From positions 1 to 39,041 of the forward strand of contig JAAVHJ010000030.1 of the NCBI GenBank assembly GCA_014799805.1: a stretch of DNA of 39,041 bases, given 5' to 3'. The notes under the pieces were generated by a model that had not been told where the DNA came from, did no database searches, and saw nothing but the letters and a program-made list of their open reading frames with translations. Made by a program: the position numbers and the translations under genes. This document shows, in pieces, positions 1 to 8,871 of the stretch. Position 1 is the first letter of the stretch. Every line of letters begins with the position of its first letter. This DNA comes from Ruminococcus sp. (GTDB lineage: Bacteria > Bacillota > Clostridia > Oscillospirales > Ruminococcaceae).

Positions 1-1
1 T

Positions 2-1936
2 TGCAGAGTTCATGTACCGTTTGGAAAAGCCAATCGTAATGTGATTGGCTTTGTCATGGAAATAACATCTGAACAAGTTCAGAATTTAAAAACAATTATA
101 TCTGTGCTAGATGATGAACCTGTATTAAATCAGGAACAAATGCAGTTGGTTTACTGGTTGCGTGAGAATACGTTTTGTACCTATTATGATGCGATTAAGG
201 CAATTCTGCCGTCTGCTGTAATAAAAAAAACATCTGGACGTACCAGAAAAAAATCTAAATCTATTAAAATTTCAGAAAATACAGAAAATTTACCTGAATT
301 AATGCTTTCTAACGAACAGCAAAAAGCATATCAAATAATTTCACCGCATTTGGAAACAAGTAAGCCTGTATGTTTTTTATTAAAAGGTGTTACAGGCAGT
401 GGAAAAACTTCTGTATTTGAGGCACTGGCAGAAAAAACGCTTGCATTGGGAAAATCTGTTTTATTACTATTGCCTGAAATTGGTTTAACACCACAGACTG
501 TGCAAAGATTTCAAATGCGTTTTGGGAATCGTGTTGCATTAATGCATAGCAGACTTTCAGACGGTGAACGGAGATTATCCTATGAACGTGCAAGAACAGG
601 TGAGGCAGATTTTATTATTGGCACAAGAAGTGCGGTTTTTGCACCGTTACAAAATATTGGTTTAATTATCATGGATGAAGAAGGAGAACGTTCTTATAAA
701 TCAGAATCTGCTCCCCGTTATGATACAATTGAGGTTGCAAAACAGCGTTGCCGTTATCATGGAGCGGTATTGCTTCCAGCTTCGGCAACGCCAACAATTG
801 AAAGTTATTATAATGCAAAAAAAAATATTTATCAGCTTGTGGAATTAACCCAGCGTTATGGTAATATCTCATTGCCAAAAGTTGAAACAATTGACATGAA
901 ACTAGAACGTGAAGCTGGAAATCATTCTGTTTTTAGTCGCAGATTATTTGAAGCAATTCAGGAAAATTTAAAAAAAGGTGAACAGAGTATATTATTATTA
1001 AATCGCCGTGGTTATCATACGATTATTAGTTGCTGTATTTGTAATAAGCCTGTTTATTGCGAAAATTGCTTAATCCCCATGACGTGGCATAAACCAGATG
1101 GTTTATTACATTGTCATTATTGTGGCTTTTCTAAGTCTGTACCAGAAACATGTCCGTCTTGCAATGGGAAAAAACTTCGCAGAATGGGCTTTGGCACACA
1201 ACGTTTGGAAGATGAATTGTCCGCAAGATTGCCTAAAGCTAGAATTTTGCGAATGGATGCTGACACAACAGGCAAGAAAAACGCATATGAAAAAAATTTT
1301 GAAGCATTTCGGAATCGGGAATATGACATTATGCTGGGAACACAAATGATAGGCAAGGGCTTAGATTTTCCGAATGTAACACTTGTTGGTGTTGTCTCTG
1401 TCGATAAAGCACTTTTTTCAGGAGATTTCCGAAGCTATGAACGGACATTTAGTCTTGTGACACAAGTTGTTGGCAGAAGTGGCAGAAGTGAAAAATCAGG
1501 TTGTGCCATTCTGCAAACATTCTTGCCAGAACATTATGTGCTTAAATTATCAGCAGAACAAAATTATGAAGCTTTTGTAGAAGAAGAACTTGCATTGCGA
1601 AAAGTGTTATTATTTCCGCCATATTGTGATATTTGTGTTGTGAATTTTATCAGTGATAAAGAAGAATTAATTTCTATTGGAGCAGAAAAATTTGCAAAGT
1701 GTATGCAAGAAGTATTAGCAAATTATTCTGAAAAAATTCCCTTGCGTATACTAAAACCAACACCTTGTACGTATGAAAAAATGAATGGCAAGTATCGTTG
1801 GCGAATGATTCTCAAATGCAAAAATACCCATGCATTTCGGCAGTTTATAAGAAATACACTTGAAGTATCTGCAAAAATAAAAGAAGTTGCAAAAATTCGT
1901 GTCTATGTGGATATGAACGGAAGTATTGGTATATAG
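2..1936 (+). CDS. priA: Primosomal protein N' (replication restart helicase PriA), 5' partial
   Basis: PriA is the 3'-5' DNA helicase that reloads the replisome at stalled forks. The reading frame is open to the left edge, and the residues before the first possible start (HVPFGKANRNVIGFV) match the N-terminal DNA-binding domain of PriA, so the true start lies outside the window. Seen in order: Walker A GVTGSGKT near 386-409, a Walker B region reading DEEGERSY at 674-697, a cysteine-rich zinc-binding insertion at about 1030-1170, GTQMIGKGLDFPNVTLVG, and a QVVGRSGR motif VI. The usual DEEH box of the family is DEEG here, which is unusual. The gene ends 66 bases before def, in the common Firmicute order. 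Confidence 0.96.
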   Translation, partial: CRVHVPFGKANRNVIGFVMEITSEQVQNLKTIISVLDDEPVLNQEQMQLVYWLRENTFCTYYDAIKAILPSAVIKKTSGRTRKKSKSIKISENTENLPELMLSNEQQKAYQIISPHLETSKPVCFLLKGVTGSGKTSVFEALAEKTLALGKSVLLLLPEIGLTPQTVQRFQMRFGNRVALMHSRLSDGERRLSYERARTGEADFIIGTRSAVFAPLQNIGLIIMDEEGERSYKSESAPRYDTIEVAKQRCRYHGAVLLPASATPTIESYYNAKKNIYQLVELTQRYGNISLPKVETIDMKLEREAGNHSVFSRRLFEAIQENLKKGEQSILLLNRRGYHTIISCCICNKPVYCENCLIPMTWHKPDGLLHCHYCGFSKSVPETCPSCNGKKLRRMGFGTQRLEDELSARLPKARILRMDADTTGKKNAYEKNFEAFRNREYDIMLGTQMIGKGLDFPNVTLVGVVSVDKALFSGDFRSYERTFSLVTQVVGRSGRSEKSGCAILQTFLPEHYVLKLSAEQNYEAFVEEELALRKVLLFPPYCDICVVNFISDKEELISIGAEKFAKCMQEVLANYSEKIPLRILKPTPCTYEKMNGKYRWRMILKCKNTHAFRQFIRNTLEVSAKIKEVAKIRVYVDMNGSIGI

Positions 1937-2002
1937 TATATATATGAAATTATGAATAATATTAAATATTAAGTAACAGTATGAGAGAAAGAAGGAAGAT
2001 TT

Positions 2003-2470
2003 ATGGCAATTAGAAAAATTGTAACAAAAGATGACCCAATTTTGCATGTAACATGCAAACCTGTAGAAAAGTTTGATGCGAAACTTTGGGAATTACTGGA
2101 CGATATGGCAGAAACACTTTATAAAGCCCAAGGCGTTGGTTTAGCCGCACCACAAGTTGGCATTCGTAAGAGAATTGCTTTGATTGATACAGAAGAAACT
2201 GGCTTAATCGAATTAATTAATCCCGTTATTTTAAAATCCAGCGGAAAACAACGTGATATTGAGGGCTGTTTGTCTTGTCCTGACCAATGGGGCTATGTGA
2301 CACGTCCGAATAAATGCATAGTAAAAGCACAAAATCGTAATGGTGAATTTTACGAAATGCGTTTAGAAGGGTTAGCTTGTCGTGGTGCTTGCCATGAAAT
2401 TGACCATCTGGACGGAAAATTATTTTTAGAACTAGTTGACGAATTTGTAGAAGTCGTAGAGGAGGAATAA
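2003..2470 (+). CDS. def: Peptide deformylase
   Basis: This cytoplasmic metalloenzyme removes the formyl group from the N-terminal Met of new proteins. At 155 residues it has the normal length. All three family motifs are present: GVGLAAPQ (residues 44-51), EGCLS with the metal-ligand Cys89, and HEIDH with His131, Glu132 and His135. The ATG is preceded by a purine-rich AGAAGGAAG site. It stands 7 bases before fmt, which makes the opposite modification (formylation of initiator Met-tRNA), so the two are almost certainly cotranscribed. Confidence 0.97.
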   Translation: MAIRKIVTKDDPILHVTCKPVEKFDAKLWELLDDMAETLYKAQGVGLAAPQVGIRKRIALIDTEETGLIELINPVILKSSGKQRDIEGCLSCPDQWGYVTRPNKCIVKAQNRNGEFYEMRLEGLACRGACHEIDHLDGKLFLELVDEFVEVVEEE

Positions 2471-2477
2471 TTTTTCT

Positions 2478-3410
2478 ATGGAAATTGTATTTATGGGTAC
2501 ACCTGAATTTGCTGTGCCTTGTTTGGAAGTACTTGCTTCTAATTCTGATACAGAGGTAAAAGCTGTTTTTACACAACCTGATAAGCCAAATGGTCGTAAA
2601 ATGAAATTGCAATTTACACCAGTTAAGAAAAAAGCGTTGGAACATGGTATTCCAATTTGTCAGCCAGCTTCTTTACGAAAAGGTGAAGATGCAGAAAAAG
2701 CATTGAATTTTTTACAAAAAATTCAACCAGATTGTATTGTAGTTGCAGCATATGGGCAGATTTTGCCAAAAGAAATTTTAGAATTGCCTAAATATGGCTG
2801 TATTAATGTGCATGCATCTCTTTTGCCAAAATACAGAGGGGCAGCTCCCATTCAGCATTGTATTCTGAATGGTGAAACAGAAACTGGTGTGACTATCATG
2901 CAAATGGCAGAAGGTCTTGACACTGGTGATATGCTATTAAAAGAAAGTATTGCAATTGGCGAAAACGAAATTGCAGAAGAATTGCATGACAGATTATCCG
3001 CATTGGGTGCAAAGTTAATTTTGCCAGCATTGCAGGGCTTAGAACAAGGCAAATTAATCCCAGAAAAACAAGATGATAGTAAATCTTGTTATGCGTCTAT
3101 GATTCGCAAAGAAATGTCTGCATTAGATTTTGAAAAATCTGCACAAGAATTGCATAGAATTATTTGTGGTTTGACTGGTTTTACAAAATTAGATAATAAA
3201 CGTTTGAAAATTATTCGTGCAGTTGTATCAGATATAGCAGGTAATCATGCAGTAGGCACAATCATTGATGCGGATAAATTTATTGTTCAGTGTGGAAATC
3301 AAACAGCTTTGCAGTTTACAGAAGTACAGTTAGAGGGCAGTAAACGTATGCCAGTCAAAGAATTTCTGCGTGGAAAAAAATTAATTAAAGGGCAGCAATT
3401 AGGAGCATGA
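2478..3410 (+). CDS. fmt: Methionyl-tRNA formyltransferase
   Basis: Fmt transfers a formyl group from 10-formyltetrahydrofolate to initiator Met-tRNA. The 310-residue length is typical. The N-terminal hydrolase fold opens with MEIVFMGTPEFAVP; the catalytic Asn110 and His112 lie in CINVHASLLPKYRGAAPIQ, and the catalytic Asp148 lies in EGLDTGDML. The C-terminal third is the tRNA-binding domain. The ribosome binding site GAGGAGG lies at the end of def. Its TGA overlaps the ATG of rsmB by four bases, indicating translational coupling. Confidence 0.97.
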   Translation: MEIVFMGTPEFAVPCLEVLASNSDTEVKAVFTQPDKPNGRKMKLQFTPVKKKALEHGIPICQPASLRKGEDAEKALNFLQKIQPDCIVVAAYGQILPKEILELPKYGCINVHASLLPKYRGAAPIQHCILNGETETGVTIMQMAEGLDTGDMLLKESIAIGENEIAEELHDRLSALGAKLILPALQGLEQGKLIPEKQDDSKSCYASMIRKEMSALDFEKSAQELHRIICGLTGFTKLDNKRLKIIRAVVSDIAGNHAVGTIIDADKFIVQCGNQTALQFTEVQLEGSKRMPVKEFLRGKKLIKGQQLGA

Positions 3411-4687
3411 GCAATGCAAGAGCAACAGCAGTAAAATTATTGCTGAAAACATTTGAAAATCATAGTTATTCTAATTTTGTACTGGATAAAGAATTAAAAA
3501 ATTCTGAGCTTCCAGCACAGGAAAAAGCGTTCTGTACACAGTTATATTATGGCGTCATAGAACGTTTGCTCACACTGGAATATATTCTGGAAGTGTATAG
3601 TAATAAAAAACCTGAAAAATTAGATAATGCTGTAAAATATATTTTATATCTTGGATTTTATCAATTAAAATACTGTGATAAAATTCCTGACAGTGCGTCT
3701 GTGAATGAAAGCGTAAAACTTGCGAAATATTTCAGGAAAAAAAGTGCATCAGGCTTTATTAATGCGGTTTTAAGAAAGTTTCAGCGTATGGATAAGAAAA
3801 TTCCTTTGACAACTAATAAATGGATAAATATGCAAATGCGTTACTCTGCACCCGTGGCATTATTACAGAAAGTTATTGCTGAACATGGAGAAAAATTTGC
3901 AAATGCTTTTTTTGAAAATAGTCTTTGTCCTCCGCCTTGTATGATTAGATATAATCCCCTGAAAAAAGGCGATTTGCAAGAATTAAATCCAAAGCCTTGT
4001 GATAGTTTAGAACATGCTTACCAAATTAATTTGGCAGATATTAGAAATACAAAAGCATTTCAGCAGGGCTTCTTTCATGTACAGGATTTATCTTCACAAT
4101 TCTGTTGCAAAGTAGTAAATGCACAAGCAGGTGAAATTATATTAGACATGTGTTCTGCTCCAGGAGGCAAAGCTTTTACAATTGCAGAAGATATGCAGAA
4201 TCAAGGGCATGTCTATGCATTTGATTTACATCCGCATAGAGTAAAATTAATTCAGCAAGGTGCGGAAAGATTAGGCTTAACTTGTGTGCATACCAGTGTA
4301 AAAAATGCAACAGAATATGATAGTGAGATTCCAAAAGCAGATAAAATTTTATGTGATGTGCCATGTTCAGGATTTGGTGTCATTCGCCGTAGACCTGAAA
4401 TTAAATATAAATCTCTTGCATCTATACAAGAACTTCCCGAATTGCAATATCAAATTTTAGAAAATGCAGCAAGATATTTGAAATCTGATGGAATTTTAGT
4501 TTATTCTACTTGTACTATTTTTAAACAGGAAAATCAAGATGTGATTCAAAAATTTTTAGAAAATCACAAAGATTTTGAACTTGAAGCTTTGTCAGAATTA
4601 AATATTTCAGAGGGTTGGGCAGTTCTTTCAGCAGAATATGCAGATTGTGATGGCTTTTTTATCGCAAAACTGCACAGAAAGGCGTGA
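3407..4687 (+). CDS. rsmB: 16S rRNA (cytosine-967-C5)-methyltransferase
   Basis: RsmB methylates C967 (E. coli numbering) of 16S rRNA using S-adenosylmethionine. It has 426 residues: an N-terminal NusB-like RNA-binding domain (about 1-140) and a Rossmann methyltransferase domain. The SAM site reads DMCSAPGGKAF. The two catalytic cysteines of the m5C family are visible in DVPCSGFGVIRRRPE (PC motif) and YSTCT (TC motif). The start is fixed by the ATGA overlap with fmt. The fmt-rsmB-rlmN order is standard in Firmicutes. Confidence 0.95.
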   Translation: MSNARATAVKLLLKTFENHSYSNFVLDKELKNSELPAQEKAFCTQLYYGVIERLLTLEYILEVYSNKKPEKLDNAVKYILYLGFYQLKYCDKIPDSASVNESVKLAKYFRKKSASGFINAVLRKFQRMDKKIPLTTNKWINMQMRYSAPVALLQKVIAEHGEKFANAFFENSLCPPPCMIRYNPLKKGDLQELNPKPCDSLEHAYQINLADIRNTKAFQQGFFHVQDLSSQFCCKVVNAQAGEIILDMCSAPGGKAFTIAEDMQNQGHVYAFDLHPHRVKLIQQGAERLGLTCVHTSVKNATEYDSEIPKADKILCDVPCSGFGVIRRRPEIKYKSLASIQELPELQYQILENAARYLKSDGILVYSTCTIFKQENQDVIQKFLENHKDFELEALSELNISEGWAVLSAEYADCDGFFIAKLHRKA

Positions 4688-4691
4688 TGGC

Positions 4692-5723
4692 ATGCAAGAT
4701 ATTTTATCTATGAATTTGCAGGAATTGCAAACAGCAATACAAGAATTGCATGAGCCGATTTATAAAGCAAAGCAAATTTATCATTGGTTACATGTCAGAA
4801 AAATTCAGGAATTTTCACAAATGACAGATTTATCTTCTGCATTGCGGTTAAAATTAGAAGCTAATTTTGAAATAAAAAAATTAATAATTTCTAAAAAATT
4901 AGAATCTAAGCTAGATGATACTGTCAAATATTTATATCAGCTCCCTGATGGTCAGCATGTAGAAACAGTTCTTATGCATTATCAACACGGTTGGAGAATT
5001 TGTATTTCCACACAAGTTGGCTGTAAAATGGGCTGTCAATTCTGTGCATCTGCAATTGCAGGCTATGTCAGAAATTTAACGACTTCTGAAATGTTATTGC
5101 AGATTGACGAAACAGAACGCAATGCGAATATTAAAATTTCTGGTATTGTTCTCATGGGAATTGGTGAGCCGTTGGATAATTTTCAAAATGTAATGAAATT
5201 TTTAGAATTGCTTTCTGATTCTAAAGGCAGACAAATGAGTTTACGGCATGTGACAATTTCTACTTGTGGCATTGTTCCTAAAATCAGAGAACTTGCTGAT
5301 AAAAAAACAGGTTTGACGTTAGCAGTTTCTTTGCATCAGGCAAGTGATTTGCAAAGAAATAAAATTATGCCTGTGAATAAAAAATATCCGCTACAGGAGC
5401 TTATGAATGCTTGTAAATATTATTTTGCAGTAACGGGACGGCGTATCACTTATGAATATGCTGTCATGGAAGATGAAAATGATAGTTTTGCAGATGCACA
5501 GACTCTTGCAAAATTATTAAAAAATCAGCAGGCACATGTGAATTTAATTCCAGTGAATACTGTAAAAGAAAGAAATTATCATGCAACAAGAAAATCTGCA
5601 AAAAAATTTATGCAGTATCTTGAAATATTAGGCATTCATGCAACTGTTAGGAGAACGCTTGGAAGTGATATTCAAGCTGCTTGCGGACAGCTCCGACATG
5701 AAATAGATAATAAAAGAGAATAA
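4692..5723 (+). CDS. rlmN: 23S rRNA/tRNA adenine-C2 methyltransferase RlmN
   Basis: This radical-SAM enzyme methylates A2503 of 23S rRNA and A37 of some tRNAs. The frame is open back into rsmB, but ATG 4692 is preferred: it has AAAGG upstream, lies four bases after the rsmB stop and gives 343 residues, the usual family length. The iron-sulfur motif is C111-x3-C115-x2-C118 in CKMGCQFCAS, followed by a GIGEPLDNF SAM-binding motif. The C-terminal CGQLR carries the methyl-accepting Cys331. These two cysteine sites identify the RlmN mechanism; Cfr is the alternative, but the housekeeping context favours RlmN. Confidence 0.94.
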   Translation: MQDILSMNLQELQTAIQELHEPIYKAKQIYHWLHVRKIQEFSQMTDLSSALRLKLEANFEIKKLIISKKLESKLDDTVKYLYQLPDGQHVETVLMHYQHGWRICISTQVGCKMGCQFCASAIAGYVRNLTTSEMLLQIDETERNANIKISGIVLMGIGEPLDNFQNVMKFLELLSDSKGRQMSLRHVTISTCGIVPKIRELADKKTGLTLAVSLHQASDLQRNKIMPVNKKYPLQELMNACKYYFAVTGRRITYEYAVMEDENDSFADAQTLAKLLKNQQAHVNLIPVNTVKERNYHATRKSAKKFMQYLEILGIHATVRRTLGSDIQAACGQLRHEIDNKRE

Positions 5724-5753
5724 AAAATCTTACCTGAATTTTACAGAAAATAA

Positions 5754-5782
5754 TTGACAAAATTATGTTTTAGTGGTATGAT
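5754..5782 (+). promoter_or_regulatory. Sigma-A type promoter for stp-prkC
   Basis: A perfect -35 box TTGACA (5754-5759) and a TATGAT -10 box (5777-5782) are separated by 17 bases, with TGG giving an extended -10. Transcription would begin near 5789, about 18 bases before the stp start codon. Confidence 0.8.
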
Positions 5783-5806
5783 TAATAGTATAGTGAGGTG
5801 ATATAA

Positions 5807-6532
5807 TTGCGATGTGCAACAGCAACAGACGTTGGTCTGATTCGTGATGAAAATCAGGACGAAGTATTGGCAAAAGATTATCGAGGTAAAATTTTAGCAG
5901 TCGTTTGTGATGGCATGGGCGGTGAAAAATCAGGAAGTTTAGCAAGCAGAATGGCTGTTCATGAATTATTTGACCATTTTTCAGCAAATTATCATGAAGA
6001 AATGAACGCAGAAGAAATAAGAGCATTATTGCTTTCTTCCGTGTCGGCAGCAAATTCTGTAATTTATAGTACAGCAAAAATGGATTATCAAAATTATGGT
6101 ATGGGTACAACTTGTGTCGCAGCATTTGCAGAACGTGGTTGGCTGTCGATTGTAAATGTGGGTGATAGCAGGGCATATCTAATAGAAAATGGTCAAATCA
6201 GGCAGTTAACAAGTGACCATACTTTTGTAAATGAGCTTTATCAAAAGGGCGAAATCACACTCGAAGATATGAACGACCACCCACTGCGAAATAGGCTGAC
6301 CAAAGCTGTCGGTGTGGAACGGGTGGTAAAACCTGATTATTATCATATTGCTTGTGGTGAAGATTTCATGCTTCTGTTATGTTCAGACGGCTTGTCAAGT
6401 TATTGCAGTGAACAGGAAATGTTGCATTTAATGCAAGAAAATACGTTTACGAAAATGCCACAGGCATTAGTAGATATGGCTTTGGAAAAAGGTGGCAGAG
6501 ATAATATTTCTCTAGCAATTATCACAAATTAA
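5807..6532 (+). CDS. stp: PP2C-family serine/threonine protein phosphatase
   Basis: This Mn-dependent phosphatase normally dephosphorylates PASTA-kinase substrates and the kinase itself (PrpC/Stp). It has 241 residues and the metal-binding motifs in order: TDVGLIRDENQD, VVCDGMGG, GMGTTC, NVGDSRAY, LLCSDGL and GGRDNIS. The start is TTG 5807, chosen because GAGGTG lies 7 bases upstream and no in-frame ATG is near. The gene is followed 26 bases later by the kinase, the classic antagonistic pair, and both are probably read from the strong promoter just upstream. Confidence 0.94.
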   Translation: MRCATATDVGLIRDENQDEVLAKDYRGKILAVVCDGMGGEKSGSLASRMAVHELFDHFSANYHEEMNAEEIRALLLSSVSAANSVIYSTAKMDYQNYGMGTTCVAAFAERGWLSIVNVGDSRAYLIENGQIRQLTSDHTFVNELYQKGEITLEDMNDHPLRNRLTKAVGVERVVKPDYYHIACGEDFMLLLCSDGLSSYCSEQEMLHLMQENTFTKMPQALVDMALEKGGRDNISLAIITN

Positions 6533-6558
6533 TACAAGTAACAAGGTTGGAGGGCAAA

Positions 6559-8871
6559 ATGGATAAGTACATTGGAAAAAAACTAGATGGCAGATATCAA
6601 ATCACGGAATTAATTGGTGTCGGTGGTATGGCAGATGTATACAGTGCAACAGATATTGTGGATAATAAAACTGTTGCTGTAAAAATTCTGAAACGAGAAT
6701 ATGCAGAAAATGAAGAATTTCTTCGCCGTTTTCGTAATGAATCTAAAATGATTGCATCACTTTCGCACCCGAATGTCGTGAAAGTTTATGATGTAGGATT
6801 TTCAGATAAATTGCAATTTATTGTCATGGAATATATTGACGGTATTACCTTGAAAGAATATATTGAAAATGAGGAAATGCTGACTTGGAAAGATTCTGTG
6901 CATTTTATTATTCAAGTACTCCGTGCATTGCAACATGCTCATGATAAAGGCATTGTACACAGGGATATTAAGCCACAGAATATTATGCTATTCACAGATG
7001 GGACGATTAAAGTCATGGATTTTGGTATTGCAAAATCTGCACGTGAACAAGCATTTACAGCAACTGACCAGACGATTGGTACTGTGCATTATATCAGCCC
7101 GGAACAAGCAAGAGGTGACCAGACAGATGAAAAAAGTGATATTTATTCTGTTGGTATTATGTTCTATGAAATGTTAACAGGACAGAAGCCTTTTGATTCC
7201 GATAAGCCTATTACAATTGCTGTTATGCATATGAAGAATACTCCAAAACGTCCTCGTGCAATTAATCCTAACATCCCAGCAGGCCTAGAAGAAATTATTC
7301 TTCGTGCCATGGAAAAAGACCCTGAAAATCGTTATCAAACAGCAGCGGATATGATTAAAGATATTGAAAGTTTTAAATCAAATCCATCTATGATATTTGG
7401 TTATTATGAAGAAGTTTCAGACGAATCAGAAATGACGAATACAATGTATGTAGAAAATGACGATGATGACGATGAAATAGAAGATTATCCAGACGATGAT
7501 GAAATAGAAGACTACCCAGACGATGATGAAATAGAAGACTATCCAGATGATGATGATGATGATGACGATGACGATGACGATGATGGCGATGAGGAAAAAG
7601 AATCCCGTTCGTTATTTATTCCTGTTATGACGGCTGTTACCATTGCATTTATTGTTGTTGCTGTATTTTTCATTCTATGGCTCGTCAAAGGCGTAATTAA
7701 TGGACCAGGACAATCAACCAGATATGAAATGCCGAATCTTGTTGGTATGGATTATTATGAGGCAAAAGACGCTTACACGTATTTAGATATTCAAATTAAC
7801 GAAACAGAAAATTCAACTTATGAAAAAGATGTGATTTATTTCCAGGATATTGCAGTTGGTGATACCATTTCTACTGGACAAACTGTTTATGTAAATGTAA
7901 GTTTGGGTATCAGCATGGTAGAAGTGCCAAATGTGAAAAATTATCATTATGATATGGCAAAGAAAATGCTCACACAAGAAGGTTTTGTTGTTGATCAAAA
8001 ATATGAAATGAGTTCTGAAGGTATTGAAACTTCTAATGTTATTCGTACAGAACCAGCTGCTGGAGAAGAAGCAGAGGCAGGCTCTACTATCATTATGTAT
8101 ATCAGTAAGGGTATTGAGAACAGCTCTATTGAAGTGCAAAATTTAGTAGGCAGAACATTAGAAGATGCAACAAAACTTTGTGAATATTATGGATTGACTG
8201 TTGTCTCACAGGAATCCCCCTCCACAGAAGATGAAAATATTGTCATTGCACAAAGTATTGAGCCAAATCAGTTAGTAGATGCTGGCACAGAAATTGTCTT
8301 GACTTATAGTAATGGACAAGACCCAACAGGCGTTGTGCCATTCTCTCTTACACTTCCAGCAAATGCTACAGGTCGTTTTGTGTTAGACTTCCTTGATAGC
8401 AATGGTACAACAATTGCTTGCAGTAGCATTATTAATGCCGCATTTGTGACTGGCTCTGTAAGTACACCTGTAGAAGGCTCTGGCGTACAACAGATTGTCG
8501 TTATTTTAACAAATTATTCCACAAATCAACAAGCAGAACTTGGCGTTTATAACTTTGATTTCACAAATCTAACTTATAGTGCGGTTCGTGAAGATATTCA
8601 AGGGTCATTTGAATCTATCGGTGGTATTAATCACCCTACAGAAGCTCCTACAGAAGCTCCTGTTACAAATCCAGTTATTATTGACCCTGTTGTACCAATG
8701 ACAGACCCGATTATTCAAACTGTACCAGAACCAATTGTTGATGAGCCAGACCCAGTAACCACACAAGCACCAGATACTGCAAATTCTGGAGAACCTCTTG
8801 TAACAGATACAGACAGTAATGGTGATGTGACAGCTGACCCACCAGCAACAGCTCCAGTAGATTTTGAATAA
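6559..8871 (+). CDS. prkC: PASTA-domain serine/threonine protein kinase (PrkC/Stk)
   Basis: This is a membrane Ser/Thr kinase that in relatives senses muropeptides or lipid II and controls cell-wall growth and spore germination. ATG 6559 is chosen over upstream TTG 6547 because GGAGG lies 5 bases before it; this gives 770 residues. The kinase domain (about 10-275) has a GVGGMADVYSA loop, Lys42, HRDIKPQN with catalytic Asp136, DFG 154-156 and SPEQARG. Next come an Asp-rich repeat tract (301-342), one transmembrane helix (about 352-380), three PASTA repeats (about 390-590), an unassigned extracellular domain, and a Pro/Thr-rich tail with a PTEAPTEAP repeat. The acidic juxtamembrane repeat is unusual. 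Confidence 0.95.
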   Translation: MDKYIGKKLDGRYQITELIGVGGMADVYSATDIVDNKTVAVKILKREYAENEEFLRRFRNESKMIASLSHPNVVKVYDVGFSDKLQFIVMEYIDGITLKEYIENEEMLTWKDSVHFIIQVLRALQHAHDKGIVHRDIKPQNIMLFTDGTIKVMDFGIAKSAREQAFTATDQTIGTVHYISPEQARGDQTDEKSDIYSVGIMFYEMLTGQKPFDSDKPITIAVMHMKNTPKRPRAINPNIPAGLEEIILRAMEKDPENRYQTAADMIKDIESFKSNPSMIFGYYEEVSDESEMTNTMYVENDDDDDEIEDYPDDDEIEDYPDDDEIEDYPDDDDDDDDDDDDDGDEEKESRSLFIPVMTAVTIAFIVVAVFFILWLVKGVINGPGQSTRYEMPNLVGMDYYEAKDAYTYLDIQINETENSTYEKDVIYFQDIAVGDTISTGQTVYVNVSLGISMVEVPNVKNYHYDMAKKMLTQEGFVVDQKYEMSSEGIETSNVIRTEPAAGEEAEAGSTIIMYISKGIENSSIEVQNLVGRTLEDATKLCEYYGLTVVSQESPSTEDENIVIAQSIEPNQLVDAGTEIVLTYSNGQDPTGVVPFSLTLPANATGRFVLDFLDSNGTTIACSSIINAAFVTGSVSTPVEGSGVQQIVVILTNYSTNQQAELGVYNFDFTNLTYSAVREDIQGSFESIGGINHPTEAPTEAPVTNPVIIDPVVPMTDPIIQTVPEPIVDEPDPVTTQAPDTANSGEPLVTDTDSNGDVTADPPATAPVDFE
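7465..7584 (+). repeat. In-frame tandem repeat coding an acidic linker in prkC
   Basis: Three 27-base units (7465-7491, 7492-7518, 7519-7545) each encode DDDEIEDYP, followed by 13 consecutive Asp codons (7546-7584) made of GAT/GAC. The tract lies just inside the membrane, between the kinase domain and the transmembrane helix. The units differ only at synonymous third positions or DDD variants, consistent with slippage or unequal recombination that keeps frame. Confidence 0.9.

Noticed and set aside
1106-1356. Antisense open frames over priA with Cys-rich translations
   Set aside because: They mirror the zinc-finger coding region, have no ribosome sites and overlap a clear gene.
4638-4691. 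Upstream ATG 4638 as the rlmN start
   Set aside because: It lies inside rsmB without a ribosome site and adds 18 residues not typical of RlmN; ATG 4692 fits better.
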